Shown here piece by piece: positions 8,562-17,357 of a stretch of DNA of 64,000 nt (positions are counted from its first letter, which is position 1; every line of letters begins with the position of its first letter). The notes beneath the pieces are model-generated. The model searched no databases, was not told the origin of the DNA, and worked only from the letters and a program-made list of their open reading frames with translations. A program made the translations under genes and the position numbers. This DNA is from Sphingomonadales bacterium (GTDB taxonomy: Bacteria; Pseudomonadota; Alphaproteobacteria; Sphingomonadales; Sphingomonadaceae). The stretch is from the NCBI GenBank assembly GCA_025351405.1, contig JANXVZ010000005.1, positions 43,894-107,893 on the forward strand. Reading direction: 5' to 3'.

Positions 8562-10506
8562 TCTGGTCCGATGTGTCGAGCAACGGCGCGAACGGGCAGT
8601 TGACGAAGCGCAAGCGCACGCTGGCACCGCCGACCGGCACGATGATGCGGTCGCTGCGGATGGCAGCCGGTGGCAGGCCGATGCCGCCGACCCGCAAGCC
8701 GGCGTTGACGGTGCCGAGGAACGAAATCATGTCGTCCTGGTCGATGCCGTCACCCGAAACACCGATCGCGCCGACAAGGGTGCCACCGCGATAGATCGGC
8801 ACCGATCCGGGGAAGATCTGCATGCCGTTCTGCAGCCGGTTGCCGCCGCCCGGTGTGTCGGGCAGGAAGCTGCACCGCGCCGGGCTGCCGCCGCCGAGCA
8901 GCTGCACCAGGTTCTGCACGATGAGCGCCGATTGCAGCCCGGTCGAGAATGGTGAAAAGCTGGCGATCGGTCGTGACAGCGGCCCGTTGGCAGTGCCTGC
9001 CTGGCCATCGGGAAAATAGGGCCGCGCCAGGTTGCCGATGGCGCGATCGGAGACGCCGTATTTGCCGGTGAGGAAATCGCCCGAGCCGAGGAAGCTGTTC
9101 ACCCGCGCCACATAGTCCCGCACATTGGCGTCCGGCGCCCCCGACGCCGTGGTGACCGCGGCAAGGTCGGCGGCGGCGTGGCTGCCCGAAAAGAACGCCG
9201 CCGTGCGGGCCTTTTGCAGCGCCACATCGATGCCGAAGACCGGTGCATCGGGGGATCGCACCAGCCCCAGCGCCACGCCGCGGGTGTCGACGACGCTGAT
9301 CGAAACCTGCGCCCGGCTGTCGAGCGGCTGGCGAATTTGCGCCCGCGCCCGGCTCATGATCTTGAAGGCTTCCTCCAGCAGCGCCCGGACCTCGGCCTCG
9401 CTGAGCGCGGTACCGACCTCTGCGGCATCGCTTCCCGACCGCGCCGGGAAGCGGTTGTTGCCGCTGCCATCGCTGAGCACAAAGGCATCGGGATTGTTGA
9501 ATTCCGCCAGGCTGGCAGCCCGGATGCCGCTCGCCTCGCTGCCATAGGCGGCGCCGGCAAGGACGGTGCCGGCATAGAATCCCGCCACCGGCGTCAGGCT
9601 GCCGGCGCTGCCATTAAGGCTGGCGAACGCCGGGGCGCTGGCCGGCGCCGAGCGCAATTGTGTCTCGTCGGTATCGGAATAGCGCAGGGTTGTGCCATCG
9701 ATGCTGATGCGATCGGCCCGGATCGCAGGGTCGGGCGCAAGTCCGGTGCCGGCCGCCAGGGCGATGGCTTCCTCGGCGTCGCTGTCCTTGTCGAGCACTT
9801 CGGGGTCGAAGCCATAATCCCCGTCGGCCATGACGCCGACCCCGCCGACGACGACGCCGTTCTTGTAGAGCGGGAAGCCGCCAGGATCGGCGGCGAGACC
9901 GACCGGCGTGCGGCGGGGACCCGCCTGTGCACCGCCACTGCCGAAGCGCGTGGCAAGGTCGGAACACGGCAGCGACGAAAACTGCACCCCGGACAACGGA
10001 CCGGACTCGAGGCCTGCGGTGGTCGCCGACGGCGGAAAATTCTGCTGGACGATCATCGAGGCGGTGCGGGTCGAAAAGGCGTTGCCGCCCGACGACAGGT
10101 AGGCGCCCGTCATGGCCTTGCTGATCGCCCCCAATGCCGCGGGAAAGCCAATCCCCTGCAAGTCGGTGTTGCCGCTGGTGCCGGCGCGGGTCATCGCCGT
10201 GGCGCGGGCGCCGGTCATGCTGAACACTGCCAGCACGTTGCCGACACGATCGACGACGGCGATGACGGCGGGGGTCGATCGCGCCTGCGCCTCGGCGATG
10301 GCACGGGCGAGCACGCCTTCGACCTCGGCCTGGCTCAAGGCCAATTGCGCTGGCCTTGCATAGACGCTGGCCGGGGTTGCCGGCGGCGTTGTCGGGGTGG
10401 GCGTGCCGCCGCCTCCGGATGTCGATCCACCGCCGCCGCCGCACGCGCCCAGCAGCAGCGACAACCCTGCGACAATGCCGCCGACGACGGCGATGCCACG
10501 CTTCAT
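8542..10506 (-). CDS. Lipoprotein with two GlcG/HbpS-type haem-binding domains
   Basis: The N-terminus is a lipoprotein signal with lipobox LLGAC (lipidated Cys22), followed by a Gly/Ser/Thr/Pro-rich tether. Two GlcG/HbpS-like (DUF336) domains follow. The first (about 55-290) starts with LSQAEVEGVLARAIAEA and contains the family signature VDRVGNVLAVFSM. The second (about 375-630) has LSEAEVRALLEEAFKIM and VDTRGVALGLVRSPDAP and ends with an IGVSGDGIDQDD motif. The product is 654 aa. HbpS-family domains bind haem or sense its redox state, which fits its place between a pentaheme cytochrome and an outer-membrane barrel. Its ATG overlaps the upstream cytochrome stop (ATGA). Confidence 0.85.
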   Translation of the reverse strand: MKRGIAVVGGIVAGLSLLLGACGGGGGSTSGGGGTPTPTTPPATPASVYARPAQLALSQAEVEGVLARAIAEAQARSTPAVIAVVDRVGNVLAVFSMTGARATAMTRAGTSGNTDLQGIGFPAALGAISKAMTGAYLSSGGNAFSTRTASMIVQQNFPPSATTAGLESGPLSGVQFSSLPCSDLATRFGSGGAQAGPRRTPVGLAADPGGFPLYKNGVVVGGVGVMADGDYGFDPEVLDKDSDAEEAIALAAGTGLAPDPAIRADRISIDGTTLRYSDTDETQLRSAPASAPAFASLNGSAGSLTPVAGFYAGTVLAGAAYGSEASGIRAASLAEFNNPDAFVLSDGSGNNRFPARSGSDAAEVGTALSEAEVRALLEEAFKIMSRARAQIRQPLDSRAQVSISVVDTRGVALGLVRSPDAPVFGIDVALQKARTAAFFSGSHAAADLAAVTTASGAPDANVRDYVARVNSFLGSGDFLTGKYGVSDRAIGNLARPYFPDGQAGTANGPLSRPIASFSPFSTGLQSALIVQNLVQLLGGGSPARCSFLPDTPGGGNRLQNGMQIFPGSVPIYRGGTLVGAIGVSGDGIDQDDMISFLGTVNAGLRVGGIGLPPAAIRSDRIIVPVGGASVRLRFVNCPFAPLLDTSDQNVCQNL

Positions 10507-11867
10507 TGCAGTGCCGCCAGCCGCGAAGCGACCCCCGCCAGCGCATCGCGGAATTGTGCCGGTTGCCAGCGATTGGCATCGCGGGTCGCGGCATAGGCCC
10601 TGTCGAGATCGGGGCGGATGGCGCGCGCCGCGGCACGATCAACATGGTGCGCCGCCACCAGCGCCGACAAAAGCGTGTCCGCCGCCATCACTGCCTGCGC
10701 GCCGCCCTGGTAATCGGTGTAGCGCGCCGTGTCGGCGAGCACCGCATCCAGCATGGCAAAGCCCTGCGCCCGGTCGAACCGACTGCGCTCGAAGGTGGCG
10801 GCAAGTTGCTCCGCGGTGGTGGCGAGCGCCGCACCGGCGCGCAGCGTGGCGGCGCGGTCGCCGCTGAAGCTGGCGTGAAATGCCTGTGATTGCGTGTCGA
10901 ACCGGCGCGCCAGCCCCGGCGCCGCGACCTTTGCCGCGACGCCCAGCAGGATCATGTTTTCATCGTTCCACACCGGCTGGCCCGGCGGAATCGGCCGGCC
11001 CGGGTTGCGGCGCGCCACCAGCGGCACCCCCGGGTCGTCGCTGAAACTGCGGTGGCACGACCGGCAATCGAAGAAGCCGAATTCGGGGAAGGCACCGCCG
11101 GCGCGGGCCGGATACAGCGCCAGTGCCCGCTTGACTGCGATCGCCTGGCCGACTGCCCAGACCTTGACCCCGCCGGGCACGCCCTTGCGCGCCGCATAGT
11201 CGGCATCCTCGTCATGATGGGCCTGCAGGCTGGTGAACAGGTCAAGCTCGAAAGCCAGGCGCGGATGGCCGGCGGCCATGAGGCGGTGGGCGACGAATTG
11301 CCCGGGCTTGCCCGAGCCGAAATGGCAATCGAGGCACAACTCCGCACGGACCCTTGGGCTGTCCACCGCCAGCATCCCGCGGGCAACATTGTCGGCATGG
11401 CCGGCGCCCACGGCGGCATGGGAGGCAAGCCAGCCCTGCGCGCCGCCGTGGCAGACCTCGCAGCCGACGCCATCGGGCTGCCGCCATCGTGCATCGTGGC
11501 GCGGCGCCTGATCGGCATGGCAACCAAGGCATTCCGCCGCCTGCGCCGCATCGGCAATCCCCAGGCGGGCCGCAATCCCGCGCGCCCGCGGCGTCTGCAA
11601 CACCCGCCACGCCCGAGAATGCGCGCCGGTCAGGCTGGCGGGGTTCTGCCAGGTCAGCAGTTCGTTCTGGCGGACCACCGGCCCGGTCGCCTCCTGCCGG
11701 CCGTGGCAAGTGGTGCCGCTGCAACTGGCAACGCCGATATGGAGGCCGGGGTCGAAGCCACGCGGCAACGGCGATGCCGCAGCGCCCGCAGCCAGCGTCA
11801 GGAGCGCAAACGGCAACGCTGCCCGGTGCGGCCGCCATCGCAGTGTCGCCGCCCAGCCCCCGACCAT
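10503..11867 (-). CDS. Pentaheme c-type cytochrome (cytochrome c554-like)
   Basis: The 454-aa product has a hydrophobic signal segment (about 13-32) and five haem-binding sites. One is an unusual CX4CH (C49, C54, H55), and four are CXXCH at 113, 136, 178 and 268. The CX4CH site followed by a Gly resembles the first site of cytochrome c554-type multihaem proteins. The last 170 residues lack haem sites and are helical. The ATG at 11867 was chosen over a GTG at 11885 because AGGGG lies 5 bases upstream. This is the first gene of the four-gene operon and is probably the periplasmic electron entry point, by inference. Confidence 0.87.
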   Translation of the reverse strand: MVGGWAATLRWRPHRAALPFALLTLAAGAAASPLPRGFDPGLHIGVASCSGTTCHGRQEATGPVVRQNELLTWQNPASLTGAHSRAWRVLQTPRARGIAARLGIADAAQAAECLGCHADQAPRHDARWRQPDGVGCEVCHGGAQGWLASHAAVGAGHADNVARGMLAVDSPRVRAELCLDCHFGSGKPGQFVAHRLMAAGHPRLAFELDLFTSLQAHHDEDADYAARKGVPGGVKVWAVGQAIAVKRALALYPARAGGAFPEFGFFDCRSCHRSFSDDPGVPLVARRNPGRPIPPGQPVWNDENMILLGVAAKVAAPGLARRFDTQSQAFHASFSGDRAATLRAGAALATTAEQLAATFERSRFDRAQGFAMLDAVLADTARYTDYQGGAQAVMAADTLLSALVAAHHVDRAAARAIRPDLDRAYAATRDANRWQPAQFRDALAGVASRLAALQ

Positions 11868-12195
11868 GGCACCCCTGCAATCCACCCGGCGGCGAGCGTA
11901 GCAAAGCCGTGCCGGGTTGGGAACAAGATGCCGGCATGGCCGGTGGCGGTGTTCAAAGCGAGCTTGCCAGTTTCGAGAAGCCAGCGCGAAAGGTCACCCC
12001 CGGGAGGCGTTTTCCTGACCTTCCGATTTGACCGACCCGAGGCGCCCGGGCGCGTTCAGGCAACGGCGATGAGAAAGAGCCTTCGCGGCACGGCGGTAGC
12101 GCTTTCGTGCCGTGTAGGACATGCGCAGCCCGGGTGGCGTCCGCTGCCGGGCGGTGGGGCAGCACCCTGCCGCCACCGCCCGACCCGGCGCTGGA
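11868..12195. other. Intergenic region with operon promoter and GC-rich hairpin
   Basis: About 330 bases separate the ompA-like stop from the pentaheme gene start; both genes are on the minus strand. A perfect 10-bp stem (12148-12157 with 12173-12182) sits 14 bases beyond the ompA-like stop. It lacks a clear U-tract, so it is only a possible terminator. A second 7-bp stem lies at 12086-12112. The cytochrome operon promoter should be here, but no consensus promoter stood out. Confidence 0.5.
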
Positions 12196-13104
12196 TTACA
12201 GCCCGTCGAGACCCTTGCTGACGAGGATGTTCACCGCCACGCGGCGGTTTTGTGCCTTGCCCTCGACAGTGTCGTTGTTCGCCAGCGGATCGGCCTCGGC
12301 CATCCCGGTGGGGGTCAGCATGCGATAGGGTTTCCAGCCGCAGACCTGCTGCATGTGGTTGACCACCCGGCTTGCCCGCTTTTCGCTCAGCCGCTGGTTG
12401 AACTCCTGGCTGCCGGTCGAATCGGTGTAGCCGACGACGAGCAACAGCGCGTTCTTCATGCCTTGCGCCGTCGCCGCTGCCGCACAAAGATCGGCCTTGG
12501 CCTGCGCCGACAGCACGGCCTTGCCGGTATCGAAGTTGACGTTGGTCGTGCCCTTTATGTTGTACTCGTCGATATCGCCCATGCGGCCGCGCAGGGCCTC
12601 GGTCGCCGCGGTCTGTTCGTCAAAACCCTGGGCGGTGCCGTGGCGGATCATCGTCGCGGTCTTCAGGTCGGTGTTGCGCAGGTTGATCTGGCTCGCCACC
12701 AGCGCATCGCCGGCTTGCAGCGTCCTGACGGTGACGGGAAGGCCGTTGAGAAGCGACGTCGCGGCCAGCTTGCTGCGGCCGATGCCGAGCAGGCCCTTGC
12801 TGGCAATGACCTTGGTGTAATCGTTGATGGCGATGACCGTCTTTGTGCCGTCCGGCGCAGTGACCTGCATCTTGTCACCACTGCGCGCCGAAATGATGCC
12901 CTTGATATCGGGTCCGCGCGGCGCCGGCGCGCCCGACATGGTGGTCTTGAGATCGGATTCCGGCGCGGCCTGCGGTGCCGGCGCTGATGCAGCCTGCGGC
13001 GTGACTTGCTGCGGGGCCTGCTGCGCCGACAACATGCCCGGCGCCGATATTGTCAGCATGGCGAGCAGGACGACGCCTGCCGGCCTCTTGGAAATGACGC
13101 TCAT
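12196..13104 (-). CDS. OmpA-family outer-membrane/peptidoglycan-associated protein
   Basis: The 302-aa secreted protein has a C-terminal OmpA peptidoglycan-binding domain (about 185-300). Its motifs are VNFDTGKAVLSAQAKADL, VVGYTDSTGSQEFNQRLSEKRA and the closing NRRVAVNILV. The N-terminal half carries a Pro/Ala-rich stretch and an OB-like segment with sequences such as SGDKMQVTAPDG. There is no transmembrane barrel, so it probably tethers the envelope rather than forming a pore. The ATG at 13104 is preceded by AAGGAG eight bases upstream. It precedes the cytochrome operon on the same strand but is separated by about 330 bp and a hairpin. Confidence 0.87.
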   Translation of the reverse strand: MSVISKRPAGVVLLAMLTISAPGMLSAQQAPQQVTPQAASAPAPQAAPESDLKTTMSGAPAPRGPDIKGIISARSGDKMQVTAPDGTKTVIAINDYTKVIASKGLLGIGRSKLAATSLLNGLPVTVRTLQAGDALVASQINLRNTDLKTATMIRHGTAQGFDEQTAATEALRGRMGDIDEYNIKGTTNVNFDTGKAVLSAQAKADLCAAAATAQGMKNALLLVVGYTDSTGSQEFNQRLSEKRASRVVNHMQQVCGWKPYRMLTPTGMAEADPLANNDTVEGKAQNRRVAVNILVSKGLDGL

Positions 13105-13636
13105 TGGGCAACTCCTTCAAGCAACAACGGATGGTCCTGCCCTGGCCGTCCGCCGCTTTTGGTGCGGCGGCATATCGGCCAGATGCAGGGTCAGCCCGTG
13201 AGAACACATGGTGCCGCGCATGCGTGGTGATCGTCTGGCCAAACGCGATCTGGCGTACCCGGCCGTCAGTGTCTCCCCCACCTCGCGGTACCGCATGGAG
13301 CGACGGCCAAGCCGGGCAAGAACGACCGGACATGAACAACGCTTCCGGACGCTTTGTTTGTCCGGCCAACCTTTCTGCCGGATGAACGGCGCGGTCCACA
13401 CCGGTCGTGCCACAGGTGATCCGAAAGGATCATGGGCCGAACTGTTCAAATCGGGCCGACATGACGATCCCCCTCCGGGCGCGCGATACGCAAAGGCTCA
13501 GCGAACCCCTTCATGGTGGCGAAAGGCCCCACCGGGGCCTGTGACAATCGGCGCCAATGCTCCGGCGCGGGCGAACGCTTGTCGATCCGGGCGGCGGTGA
13601 CTAGGCATCATGTTGAAAACAATCGACAGGACCTCC
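13105..13636. other. Divergent intergenic region between ompA-like and M13 peptidase genes
   Basis: Roughly 500 bases separate the two divergent genes. A 7-bp hairpin (13150-13156 with 13164-13170, loop TTTTGGT) lies in the leader of the ompA-like transcript. No conserved small gene, tRNA or riboswitch was recognised; the short open frames here lack ribosome sites and recognisable sequence. Confidence 0.4.
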
Positions 13637-15715
13637 ATGCGCCGCTTTGCTGTCACCGTTTCCCTTGTCGCCATGATCGTCGCGGGCGCGGCGGCGGCCC
13701 AGCCAAGGCCTGGAGCCGGTGCCGTCGGCGCGCCTCAGTACGGCGAATTCGGGTTTGCCGCCGATGGCATGGACCGGGGCGTCAGGCCGGGCGACGATTT
13801 CTGGGCCTATGCCAACGGCACCTGGGACCGGACGACCGCGATTCCGGACGACAAATCCTCGTACGGCGGTTTTGCGGTCCTCGACGACCTGTCGCGGCAA
13901 CGGACCCGCGGCATCATCGAGGACGCGGCGAACGCCGGGGCTTCCGGCGATGCCGATGCACGCCGCGTCGGCGCATTCTACGATGCACGCCGCGTCGGCG
14001 CATTCTATACGACCTTCATGGACGTCGATGCGATCGAGGCGAGGGGCATCGCAGCGATCAAGCCCGCGCTCGACCGCATCGCCGCGATCAAGGCGCCCGC
14101 CGACCTCGCCCGTGCCTTCGGCGACAATGCCCGCCACGGTATCAACCAGCCATTCGGCATCGGCGTCCAGCAGGACCCGAAGAACCCGACACAGTATATG
14201 GTCGGCATGAGCCAGGCCGGCCTCGGCCTGCCCGATCGTGACTATTACCTCGTCGACACGCCCGAGTTCAAAGCGATCCGGGCCAAATACACCCTGCATA
14301 TCGCCGCGATGTTCCGCCTTGCCGGCTTTGCCGATTGCGACGCCCGCGCCCGCGCGGTGTTCGACCTCGAAACGGCGATTGCCCGGCCGCATTGGTCGCA
14401 GGTCGAAAACCGCGATCCGGTGAAGACCTACAACCTGCGTTCGCCGGCGGCGCTCGCCGCCGAGGCTCCCGGCGTCGACTGGCCGGCCCTGCTCGCCGCC
14501 GCCGGTGTCGAGCGGGAAACCCGGATCGACGTCGCCCAGCCGACAGCGTTTGCCGGCATGGCGCGGCTGGTCGCCGACCAGCCGCTGGCGGCGTGGCGCG
14601 ATTACCTCGCCTATCATTGGCTGGCCAGCAAGGCCTCCGTGTTGCCCAAGGCGTTCGACGCCGAGGCCTTTGCCTTCTACGGCACCGTGCTGTCCGGCCA
14701 GCCGGCGCAGGAGCCGCGCTGGAAGCGCGGCGTCAACGCGGTCGACGAAGCCATGGGCGAGGCGGTCGGGCGGCTGTACGTCGCCAGATATTTCACGCCG
14801 CAGGCCAAGGCCAAGATCGACGCACTGGTCCATAACCTGCTGGCGTCGATGGGCGGGCGGATCGACGAGGCGGCGTGGATGTCGCCGGCAACCAAGGCCG
14901 AGGCGCACAGGAAGCTGGCAACCTTCGACCCCAAGCTCGGCTACCCATCGAAGTGGCGGGATTATTCAAAGCTCGTCGTCGTTGCAGGGGACGCCGTCGG
15001 CAACCAGGACCACGGCAGCCAGTTTGCCTATGACCGCAACCTTGCCAAGCTGGGCGGTCCGCTCGACCGGACCGAGTGGGGCATGACGCCGATGACGATC
15101 AACGCCTATTACAACCCGCCGATGAACGAGATCGTCTTCCCGGCCGCGATCATGCAGCCGCCGTTCTTCGATCCCGCCGCCGATGCCGCGATCAATTACG
15201 GCGCAATCGGCGCGGTCATCGGCCACGAAATCAGCCATGGTTTCGATGACGAGGGGCGGCAGTATGACGCCAGCGGCGCGTTGCGGGACTGGTGGACGCC
15301 GGCCGATGGCACGGCCTTCAACGCGCGCGCCGGCCGGCTGGTCAAGCAGTATGACGCGTACGAGCCGCTTCCGGGCACCCACGTCCAGGGCGCGCTGACA
15401 CTGGGGGAAAACATCGCCGACTTGTCGGGTATCCGCATCGCCTACGAGGCGTACCACCTGTCGCTGGGCGGCAAGCCGGACCGCGTCATCGGCGGCCTGA
15501 CCGGCGACCAACGCTTTTTCCTCGGCTGGGCACAGGTGTGGCGCGGCAAGACGCGCGACGCGGCGCTGCTTTCGCAATTGACTGCGGACCCGCATTCGCC
15601 CGAACGCTACCGGGTCGCGACGCTGCGCAATTTCGACCCATGGTATGCCGCCTTCGACGTCAAGCCCGGTGACAAGCTGTATCTGGCGCCCGCTGATCGG
15701 GTTCGCATCTGGTAG
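13637..15715 (+). CDS. M13 family zinc metallopeptidase (neprilysin/PepO-like), secreted
   Basis: The 692-aa enzyme has a signal peptide (MRRFAVTVSLVAMIVAGAAA). The zinc site VIGHEISHGFDDEG is present, with the downstream third-ligand motif GENIADLSG and the substrate-binding segment NAYYNPPMNEIVFPA. All are hallmarks of M13 endopeptidases, and the full family length is present. The ATG at 13637 has AGGA five bases upstream and gives a clean signal peptide; an in-frame ATG at 13610 is an alternative. A 9-codon segment is duplicated in tandem near residue 110. It probably acts on peptides in the periplasm, possibly feeding the downstream APC permease. Confidence 0.93.
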   Translation: MRRFAVTVSLVAMIVAGAAAAQPRPGAGAVGAPQYGEFGFAADGMDRGVRPGDDFWAYANGTWDRTTAIPDDKSSYGGFAVLDDLSRQRTRGIIEDAANAGASGDADARRVGAFYDARRVGAFYTTFMDVDAIEARGIAAIKPALDRIAAIKAPADLARAFGDNARHGINQPFGIGVQQDPKNPTQYMVGMSQAGLGLPDRDYYLVDTPEFKAIRAKYTLHIAAMFRLAGFADCDARARAVFDLETAIARPHWSQVENRDPVKTYNLRSPAALAAEAPGVDWPALLAAAGVERETRIDVAQPTAFAGMARLVADQPLAAWRDYLAYHWLASKASVLPKAFDAEAFAFYGTVLSGQPAQEPRWKRGVNAVDEAMGEAVGRLYVARYFTPQAKAKIDALVHNLLASMGGRIDEAAWMSPATKAEAHRKLATFDPKLGYPSKWRDYSKLVVVAGDAVGNQDHGSQFAYDRNLAKLGGPLDRTEWGMTPMTINAYYNPPMNEIVFPAAIMQPPFFDPAADAAINYGAIGAVIGHEISHGFDDEGRQYDASGALRDWWTPADGTAFNARAGRLVKQYDAYEPLPGTHVQGALTLGENIADLSGIRIAYEAYHLSLGGKPDRVIGGLTGDQRFFLGWAQVWRGKTRDAALLSQLTADPHSPERYRVATLRNFDPWYAAFDVKPGDKLYLAPADRVRIW
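13955..14008. repeat. 27-bp in-frame tandem duplication within the M13 peptidase gene
   Basis: Two adjacent 27-base copies (13955-13981 and 13982-14008) differ only at the last positions and encode DARRVGAFY twice in a row. The reading frame is kept, so the protein gains nine residues before the TTFMD segment. Confidence 0.9.
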
Positions 15716-15866
15716 GCCGACGCGCACCCACGCGCACCCACGCGCCGCGACGACATGACCGCCCGGACGCCGGGGGCATCCTCTCGACAAGGATTCCGCC
15801 GCTGCTAGGCTGCGCCGTAACGATTGCAATCCGTCCAGACCGACCCGGCATAGGGGAAACCACCGC

Positions 15867-17357
15867 ATGAGCGATGTGACAGCCCCGGCCTTGCAACGCG
15901 TGCTGGGGCCGGTCGGGGTCACGATGCTGACGCTTTCCGTGCTGTCGCCGGGGGCATCGGTGCTGGTTGCAGGGGCCGACATCCTGCACCAGGCCGGCAC
16001 CGGCGCGGCATTCGCGTTCCTGCTCGGCGGCGTGCTGACCTTGATCTTCACCTTTGCCCAGGCCGAGCTGGGATCCTCGTTCCCGCTGGCAGGTGGCGAT
16101 TATGCGACCATCGGCAATACGCTGGGGCCTCGCGGCGGGTTCGTGCAGTTCGGCGTCAACCTGCTGCAGACGCCGGTGTTCATCGCGGTCTCCGCGACCG
16201 GCATCGGCCTGTATCTCCACGTCCTGGTGCCGGTGCTCCCCGTCATCGGGGTTGCGGTGGCGTCGCTGGGGCTGGCGGCGGGGATCGCCGTGCTGAATAT
16301 CCGCACCGGAGCGATGCTGACCGGCACATTCCTCATCATCGAACTGGCCACCCTTGGGTTGATCGCGGTGCTGGGGCTGGCGCACCCGGTGCAATCCCTT
16401 GGCACCATTTTCTCGGCGCCGATGGTCTTCAGCGGCGGCGGCGCCCCGATGCCGCTCAGCCTGGCCGCGATGGGCCTCGCCGTGGCGGCGGCGTCCTGGG
16501 CGACAAGCGGCGCCGGGCAGGCAATCTATTTCAGCGAGGAGATGCACGCACCCGCAACGATCGGTCGGCTGGTGATCGCGATCGTGGTCATGACGGTCCT
16601 GTTCGAATTCGTGCCGGTCCTCGGGATTGTTACCGGAACGCAGGATTTGTCGCGGGTGTTTTCCAGCGACGCACCGTTCACGGCGTTCCTCGCCGAACGC
16701 GCTTCGCCGCTTGTCGCCACCCTGGTCACGATGGGGATCATCGCCGCCTTGTTCAACGCGCTGGTATCGGGGATCACCTGCTACGGGCGGTTCCTGTACA
16801 GTTCGGGGCGCGACCGGATCTGGAGCGGCGCCATCAATCGCGCCCTGGTCCGGGTCAGCGCCCGGGTCGGCTCGCCGTGGATCGCCACCCTTGTCGTCGC
16901 CGCGTCGGCGGTGGGGTGCTGCTTCCTCGGCCTGTCCCGGCTCATCGTCCTCGCCTCGGGCTGCGGGATCGCGCAATGGGTGCTGCTCAACCTGGCGGGT
17001 ATCGTCGGGCGGCGACGCGGGCTGACCGGCGGGCCTGGAACCTATCGTGCGCCGTTGTTTCCGCTCACCCACGTCATCAGCCTCGTCTGCTCCGGCGGGC
17101 TTGCCATCATCGCCTGGAACGACGCGGTATCCGGCCGCCCCGGCGTCATCGCCGTGCTCGCGGTGATCGCCGGGTCGCTGTTGTACCACCGCTTCGTCCT
17201 CGATCGGCGCGGTGAGCGCTGGACCGTGGTCGGGGTATCGCCAGACGGCGGCTCGCCCGGGTCAACGAAAGACGATGCGCGGGAAATAGAAGGACACCAC
17301 CCAATTGGGCAGGTCGACGATTTCGCTGATGCGCAGATCACCGCAGACCGAGCATAG
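15867..17357 (+). CDS. APC superfamily amino acid permease
   Basis: The polytopic inner-membrane transporter has about 12 hydrophobic segments. The APC-type N-terminal core (LSPGASVLVAGADILHQAG in helix 1) and the conserved AQAELGSSFPLAGGDY region are clear. It spans 496 aa. The last 32 residues, after the helical core, are polar and overlap by 96 bp the end of the convergent amidase gene; they may be a run-on tail. The neighbouring peptidase and amidases fit uptake and breakdown of amino compounds. The substrate is not determinable. Confidence 0.88.
   Translation: MSDVTAPALQRVLGPVGVTMLTLSVLSPGASVLVAGADILHQAGTGAAFAFLLGGVLTLIFTFAQAELGSSFPLAGGDYATIGNTLGPRGGFVQFGVNLLQTPVFIAVSATGIGLYLHVLVPVLPVIGVAVASLGLAAGIAVLNIRTGAMLTGTFLIIELATLGLIAVLGLAHPVQSLGTIFSAPMVFSGGGAPMPLSLAAMGLAVAAASWATSGAGQAIYFSEEMHAPATIGRLVIAIVVMTVLFEFVPVLGIVTGTQDLSRVFSSDAPFTAFLAERASPLVATLVTMGIIAALFNALVSGITCYGRFLYSSGRDRIWSGAINRALVRVSARVGSPWIATLVVAASAVGCCFLGLSRLIVLASGCGIAQWVLLNLAGIVGRRRGLTGGPGTYRAPLFPLTHVISLVCSGGLAIIAWNDAVSGRPGVIAVLAVIAGSLLYHRFVLDRRGERWTVVGVSPDGGSPGSTKDDAREIEGHHPIGQVDDFADAQITADRA

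Noticed and set aside
10397..10470. Possible CRISPR or satellite repeat in Pro/Gly-rich codons
   Set aside because: It is the Gly/Thr/Pro tether of the lipoprotein, not spaced repeats.
15716..15866. ACGCGCACCC repeats as a regulatory array before the APC permease
   Set aside because: Only about 2.5 copies are present and no dyad or spacing typical of an operator was found.
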